Of a DNA stretch of 64,000 nt, positions 60,874-64,000 are shown piece after piece. Location of the stretch: contig NZ_LMOZ01000002.1 in NCBI RefSeq assembly GCF_001423695.1, positions 658 to 64,657 on the forward strand. The letters are read 5' to 3'. The stretch's first letter is position 1. Each line of letters starts with the position of its first letter. The notes beneath the pieces are model-generated. The model was not told where the DNA came from and made no database searches. It was given only the letters and a program-made list of their open reading frames with translations. The DNA is from Leifsonia sp. Leaf336. GTDB taxonomy: Bacteria; Actinomycetota; Actinomycetes; Actinomycetales; Microbacteriaceae. Made by a program: the position numbers and the translations under genes.

Positions 60874-62244
60874 TTGAGCGCACCGCACCGTACCCGTGGT
60901 TCTATTCAGGCTCGGCTGGTCGGCATGCTCGCCGTGGCGGCGCCGTTGGTCGTATTCGGTGGGGCGATGCCGGCTTCGGCGGCCACCGCCCCTGTGGTGA
61001 GCGCCACCGTGCCCGTCGGCAGCAACCCGCTAGCGGTGTCGGTGAATCCGATCACGAACACCGTGTACGTGACCAACAGCGGCGACAACACGGTGTCGGT
61101 GATCGATGGGGCCACCCACGCGGTTACCGCCACGGTGCCCGTCGGCGCCGGCCCGTACGGGGTGGCGGTGAATGCGACCACGAACACCGTGTACGTGACC
61201 AGTCAGAGCAGCGACACGGTGTCGGTGATCGATGGGCTCACCAATACGGTGACCGCGACCGTGAACCTCTTCGGCAACCCCTCCGACGTGGCGGTGAATG
61301 CGACCACGAACACCGTCTACGTATCGACCCTTGGCACCTCCTCACTGTTCGTGATCGACGGGTCCACCAACACGATCACCGCCACGGTGCAGGTCGACGG
61401 CCTCTCGAACGGGGTGGCGGTCAATGCGACAACGAACACCGTGTACGTGACCAACTTTGCAGCCGGCACGCTGGCGGTGATCGATGGGGCCACCAACGTC
61501 AGGACCGCCACGGTGACCGTCGGCACCAGCCCGTATGGGGTCGCGGTGAACGAGCTGACGAACACGGTGTACGTGGCCGCACAGTCCGACAACACCGTGT
61601 CGATCGTCGATGGGGCCACCAATGCGGTGACCGCCACCGTGCCCGTCGGCAGCGTCCCGTTCGGGGTTGCGGAGAACGCGACCACGGACACGGCGTACGT
61701 GGCCGACTACGGCGGCAACACCGTGTCGGTGATCACCTCGGCTACGCCCCCGGGTGCACCGACGGGCGTTTCGGCCACCGCCGGTAACGGGCAGGCGTCC
61801 GTTGCGTTCTCTCCTCCGGCCAGTGATGGCGGCTCGGCGATCACCGGATACACGGTCACTGCCACCGACACGACCACGCCAGGCAACGGCGGACAGACCG
61901 CGACCGGCGCCGGTTCTCCGCTCGTCGTGACCGGCCTCACCAACGGAGACGCGTACACGTTCACGGTGACCGCGACCAACGCCGTCGGGACCGGCCCCGC
62001 GTCCACGACATCCAACGCCGTCACCCCGGTACCGACGCCGGCGAACCCCGTACCGACACCGGCGGACCCGCCGGCTCCATCGGCGACGACGTCGTTGGCC
62101 GCGACCGGTTCGGACCTGGCACTGCCGGCCGGACTGGCCGGGCTTCTGCTGATCGCCGGATCGGTCGTATTCGGTGTCGCACGGTTTCTTGGGGTGAGGC
62201 CTCCGGGGGCGCGATCGCGGCGGGGATCATCGGCCGGGTGCTAG
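60874..62244 (+). CDS. Cell-wall-anchored beta-propeller/Fn3 surface protein with LAxTG signal
   Basis: 456 aa from the TTG at 60874, which has GAGGAAGG at perfect distance; the in-frame ATG at 60847 lacks one. Signal peptide with cleavage near PASAA. Six 42-residue YVTN-type repeats make a propeller (about residues 41-290), followed by one fibronectin-III domain (PPGAPTGVSATAGNG to NAVTPV), a Pro/Thr linker, LAATG, a membrane helix and an Arg-rich tail. That tail is a sortase-E type sorting signal. The protein is displayed on the wall, with an adhesive or binding role inferred. Confidence 0.85.
   Translation: MSAPHRTRGSIQARLVGMLAVAAPLVVFGGAMPASAATAPVVSATVPVGSNPLAVSVNPITNTVYVTNSGDNTVSVIDGATHAVTATVPVGAGPYGVAVNATTNTVYVTSQSSDTVSVIDGLTNTVTATVNLFGNPSDVAVNATTNTVYVSTLGTSSLFVIDGSTNTITATVQVDGLSNGVAVNATTNTVYVTNFAAGTLAVIDGATNVRTATVTVGTSPYGVAVNELTNTVYVAAQSDNTVSIVDGATNAVTATVPVGSVPFGVAENATTDTAYVADYGGNTVSVITSATPPGAPTGVSATAGNGQASVAFSPPASDGGSAITGYTVTATDTTTPGNGGQTATGAGSPLVVTGLTNGDAYTFTVTATNAVGTGPASTTSNAVTPVPTPANPVPTPADPPAPSATTSLAATGSDLALPAGLAGLLLIAGSVVFGVARFLGVRPPGARSRRGSSAGC
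60994..61749 (+). repeat. Six tandem 126-bp coding repeats
   Basis: Six consecutive 42-codon units with consensus TATVPVG...GVAVNATTNTVYV...TVSVIDGATN. Several segments are nearly identical at DNA level (for example CACGAACACCGTGTACGTGA), so copy number could change by recombination. Confidence 0.85.
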
Positions 62245-62247
62245 CGT
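62242..62247 (+). promoter_or_regulatory. -10 box for a leaderless monooxygenase transcript
   Basis: TAGCGT overlaps the stop codon of the surface-protein gene and lies 7 nt before the ATG at 62255. Confidence 0.4.
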
Positions 62248-62254
62248 CGCCCGC

Positions 62255-62548
62255 ATGACTGTCACCTCTCTCCTCGACCTGCACTTCGCGGCCGACCACC
62301 TCGAGGACGGGCCGCGCGCGCTGCGCGACATCCTCGCGGACACGCGTGCGTTCGACGGCTGCCTCGGCGTGCAGGTCGTCGCGGACGTCACCGACCCCGC
62401 CCACGTGATCGCGGTCGAGCGCTGGGAGTCGCTCCAGCATGACGACGCCTACCGCGCCTGGCGGGCTGGGCCTGGCGCTTCGGGCCTCGGCGCCTACTTG
62501 GCCGAGCCGGCGGTGCTGACACGGTTCACGGACGTCGTTTCACTCTGA
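62255..62548 (+). CDS. Antibiotic-biosynthesis-monooxygenase-like small protein
   Basis: 97 aa. Ferredoxin-like alpha/beta fold of the ABM domain family: LLDLHFAADHLEDG, a helix, DGCLGVQVVADVTDP, VIAVERWESLQHDDAYRAW. Members include heme-degrading and quinone-modifying monooxygenases and many uncharacterised quinone-related proteins. No ribosome binding site precedes the ATG, which fits a leaderless message. Function in this cell is unknown. Confidence 0.75.
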   Translation: MTVTSLLDLHFAADHLEDGPRALRDILADTRAFDGCLGVQVVADVTDPAHVIAVERWESLQHDDAYRAWRAGPGASGLGAYLAEPAVLTRFTDVVSL

Positions 62549-62593
62549 CTCCGATGCCCTCACCCGGCTCGCCCGCACCCAACGCTTCGGCCG

Positions 62594-63280
62594 TCATCGC
62601 CCTTCCGCTGTGAGGGAGGGGATCGAGGCTGCGAGGCCGTCGAGGATCATGGCGAGCCCGAACTCGAATTCGTCGCCGAAGTCGTAACCCGGCTGCAGCA
62701 CGTGCTCGGCGGCCAGCTCGCGGAGATACGGGTAGTCGCCGTCGCCGAACGATCGGGTGATGGTCGTGACGGCGGGGGCGGCCGTGCTCTGGTTGAACGG
62801 CAAGGCCGACTCTTGGAGCGCGAATCCGTAGACGTAGCTGTCCAGCAGCGCATAGGCGTGCGCGGTCATGGCCACCGGGAAGCCGGCCGTGCGCAGAACG
62901 CCGACGATCCGGTCGTGGTGTCGAAGGGTGGCCGGGCCCGGAGTGGCTCGGGACTCCAGCAGGGCTATCGCCCACGAATTGCGGGCAAGCACGCGCCGTG
63001 CGGAATGCGCCCACTCATGGAGCTCCTCACGCCAGGGACCCGTCGTCGATGGAAGCTCGATCTGACTGAAAACCAGGTCGACCATGCCGTCGAGGAGCTC
63101 GTCCTTGTTGGCGACATAGTGATACAGCGACATCGGCTTGACCCCGAGTGCTTGCGCGAGCGAGCGGATGGTCAGCGCTCCGATGCCTGATTCGCCGGCG
63201 AGTGCGAAGGCCCCGCTCAGCACTCGATCGCGGCTGAGCGGGAGGCGCGCGGTTGCGCTGGCGCGGGCTGGTTCTGACAT
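62594..63280 (-). CDS. TetR-family repressor with TetR-type C-terminal domain
   Basis: 228 aa. HTH LTIRSLAQALGVKPMSLYHY then VANKDELLDGMVDLV; the C-terminal half looks like TetR_C (LLDSYVYGFALQE, LAAEHVLQPGYDFGDEFEFG). It is divergent from the oxidoreductase at 63357 and the gap holds two perfect palindromes. A TAGAGT box lies nine bases before its ATG, so its own message is nearly leaderless. It probably represses both genes. Confidence 0.92.
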   Translation of the reverse strand: MSEPARASATARLPLSRDRVLSGAFALAGESGIGALTIRSLAQALGVKPMSLYHYVANKDELLDGMVDLVFSQIELPSTTGPWREELHEWAHSARRVLARNSWAIALLESRATPGPATLRHHDRIVGVLRTAGFPVAMTAHAYALLDSYVYGFALQESALPFNQSTAAPAVTTITRSFGDGDYPYLRELAAEHVLQPGYDFGDEFEFGLAMILDGLAASIPSLTAEGR

Positions 63281-63303
63281 CTCGCCCTCACTCTATCGCG
63301 CTT

Positions 63304-63338
63304 TCGTACATTGTACGATACGCTCGTACAAAGTACGA
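63304..63338. promoter_or_regulatory. Twin TetR operators
   Basis: TCGTAC-ATT-GTACGA (63304-63318) and TCGTAC-AAA-GTACGA (63324-63338) have perfect arms. Centres are 20 bp apart, two helical turns, so two dimers could bind on one face. TACGAT within the first could serve as -10 for the plus-strand gene. Confidence 0.8.
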
Positions 63339-63356
63339 CAGCACGGAGGTGCGGTC

Positions 63357-64000
63357 ATGGCGACGAGACAACAGCAAGGCGACGTAGCGCGCGGTTCGGA
63401 GACTCCGGAGCGAGCAGACACCATGCGCGCGATCGTGCAGCGGCAGTACGGGGCGGCCGATGCCCTCCACTTGGAGCGGATTCCTCGGCCGAAGCCCGCT
63501 GACGACGAGATTCTCGTTCGCGTGCGCGCCGCCAGTCTCAGCCGCGGTACCTGGCATCTGATGAGCGGCAAACCGTATGTGATGCGGCTCGGCCTCGGGT
63601 TCCGCGGCCCCAAGACGCCGACCGCCGGGCAGGACCTCGCAGGAACGGTGGTGGCCACGGGCGCCGCCGTCACAGGTTTCGAGGTCGGTGATGACGTGTT
63701 CGGAGTCGGCTCCGGGTCGTTCGCCGAATACGCGGTGGCACGGGAGGACAAGCTCGCACGCAAGCCGATGAATGTCTCTTTCGAGCAGGCTGCGTCGGTA
63801 CCGGTGTCGGCCTCTACCGCTTTACAGGGTCTGCGCGACGTCGGGCGCGTTGCTCCCGGTCAGAAGGTGCTGATCATCGGCGCCTCCGGCGGAGTGGGAA
63901 CATTCGCTGTGCAACTGGCGAAGGCGTTGGGCGCCTCCGTCACCGGCGTGTGCAGCACCTCCAAGCTCGAACTGGTGCGCTCGCTCGGGGCCGACCGCGT
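63357..64000 (+). CDS. NAD(P)-dependent MDR oxidoreductase, quinone-reductase type (3' end outside window)
   Basis: The first 214 codons are visible, from an ATG with GGAGG seven bases upstream; an ATG at 63424 begins the conserved part (MRAIVQRQYG). GroES-like domain with GQDLAGTVVATG and FEVGDDVFGVG; nucleotide-binding motif LIIGASGGVGTFAVQLAKAL. Zinc-ligand cysteines of classical alcohol dehydrogenases are absent, which points to the quinone oxidoreductase branch. Controlled by the divergent TetR repressor; a role in electrophile or quinone detoxification is inferred. Confidence 0.9.
   Translation, partial: MATRQQQGDVARGSETPERADTMRAIVQRQYGAADALHLERIPRPKPADDEILVRVRAASLSRGTWHLMSGKPYVMRLGLGFRGPKTPTAGQDLAGTVVATGAAVTGFEVGDDVFGVGSGSFAEYAVAREDKLARKPMNVSFEQAASVPVSASTALQGLRDVGRVAPGQKVLIIGASGGVGTFAVQLAKALGASVTGVCSTSKLELVRSLGADR

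Noticed and set aside
60994-61749. CRISPR array (regular repeats)
   Set aside because: The units are in-frame codons of a beta-propeller protein with no constant repeat/unique spacer pattern.

Overview
The window is high-G+C DNA (about two-thirds G+C by eye). It has short intergenic gaps, many ATGA/GTGA overlaps between co-directional genes, TAnnnT -10 boxes set 6-7 nt before start codons (leaderless mRNAs), CUT1-type sugar ABC transporters without their own ATPase, and an LAxTG cell-wall sorting signal. This fits an Actinobacterium, most likely a soil- or plant-associated member of the Microbacteriaceae. The species is not identifiable from the sequence alone.

Layout. 1-2709: the end of an ABC ATPase gene and a GH3 glycosidase. 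About 2955-6592: an accessory patch with an IS110-family transposase, a CDF metal-efflux gene coupled to an ArsR repressor, two similar ~210-240 bp structured repeats in direct orientation on either side, and a broken reading frame. 6593-12634: a plant-polysaccharide locus (GH43, GH3, nucleoside-hydrolase-like protein, second GH43). 12591-19010 (minus): regulators LacI and SorC plus a TIM-barrel sugar isomerase, FGGY kinase and split transketolase. Divergent to it at 19162-21700 are a frameshifted apiosidase-like glycosidase and an SDR. I read this block as a D-apiose release and catabolism locus. 21672-23025: CoA-transferase pair. 23210-30263: GH78 rhamnosidase, CUT1 ABC transporter and a second LacI that is a close paralogue of the first. 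30327-36743: tannase/esterase-like hydrolase with PKD-like tail, TetR, GPH sugar symporter, serine hydrolase and IclR. 36778-46511: two divergent operons with all five activities expected for a non-phosphorylative aldose pathway (Zn dehydrogenase, SMP-30 lactonase, IlvD/EDD dehydratase, SDR, FAH-family hydrolase), plus a GlcD-type FAD/Fe-S oxidase and a second IclR. 46501-56001: esterase, GH42 beta-galactosidase, 3-hydroxyacyl-CoA-dehydrogenase-like protein, second CUT1 transporter, a 5'-truncated MFS gene and a third LacI. 56255-64000: housekeeping and miscellaneous genes (cardiolipin synthase, a UvrD-helicase fragment, glutaminase, PSD-like decarboxylase, LAxTG surface beta-propeller protein, monooxygenase, TetR and quinone-oxidoreductase-like protein).

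How it fits together. Secreted or cytoplasmic glycosidases (GH3, GH43, GH42, GH78, apiosidase-like) and esterases would trim pectin and hemicellulose side chains. The two ABC importers and the GPH symporter would bring in sugars. The isomerase/kinase/transketolase branch and the dehydrogenase/lactonase/dehydratase/hydrolase branch would feed central metabolism. Two short palindromes recur in the control regions: TTGCGCAA (seven exact copies between genes, nearly all before sugar genes) and TTCCG-N5-YGGAA (three promoters). They suggest LacI- and IclR-controlled regulons spanning the window.

Decay is visible in places: a frameshift in the apiosidase-like gene, a Lys-to-Met change in the SDR catalytic motif next to it, a truncated MFS gene, a helicase fragment and a frame-broken ORF.
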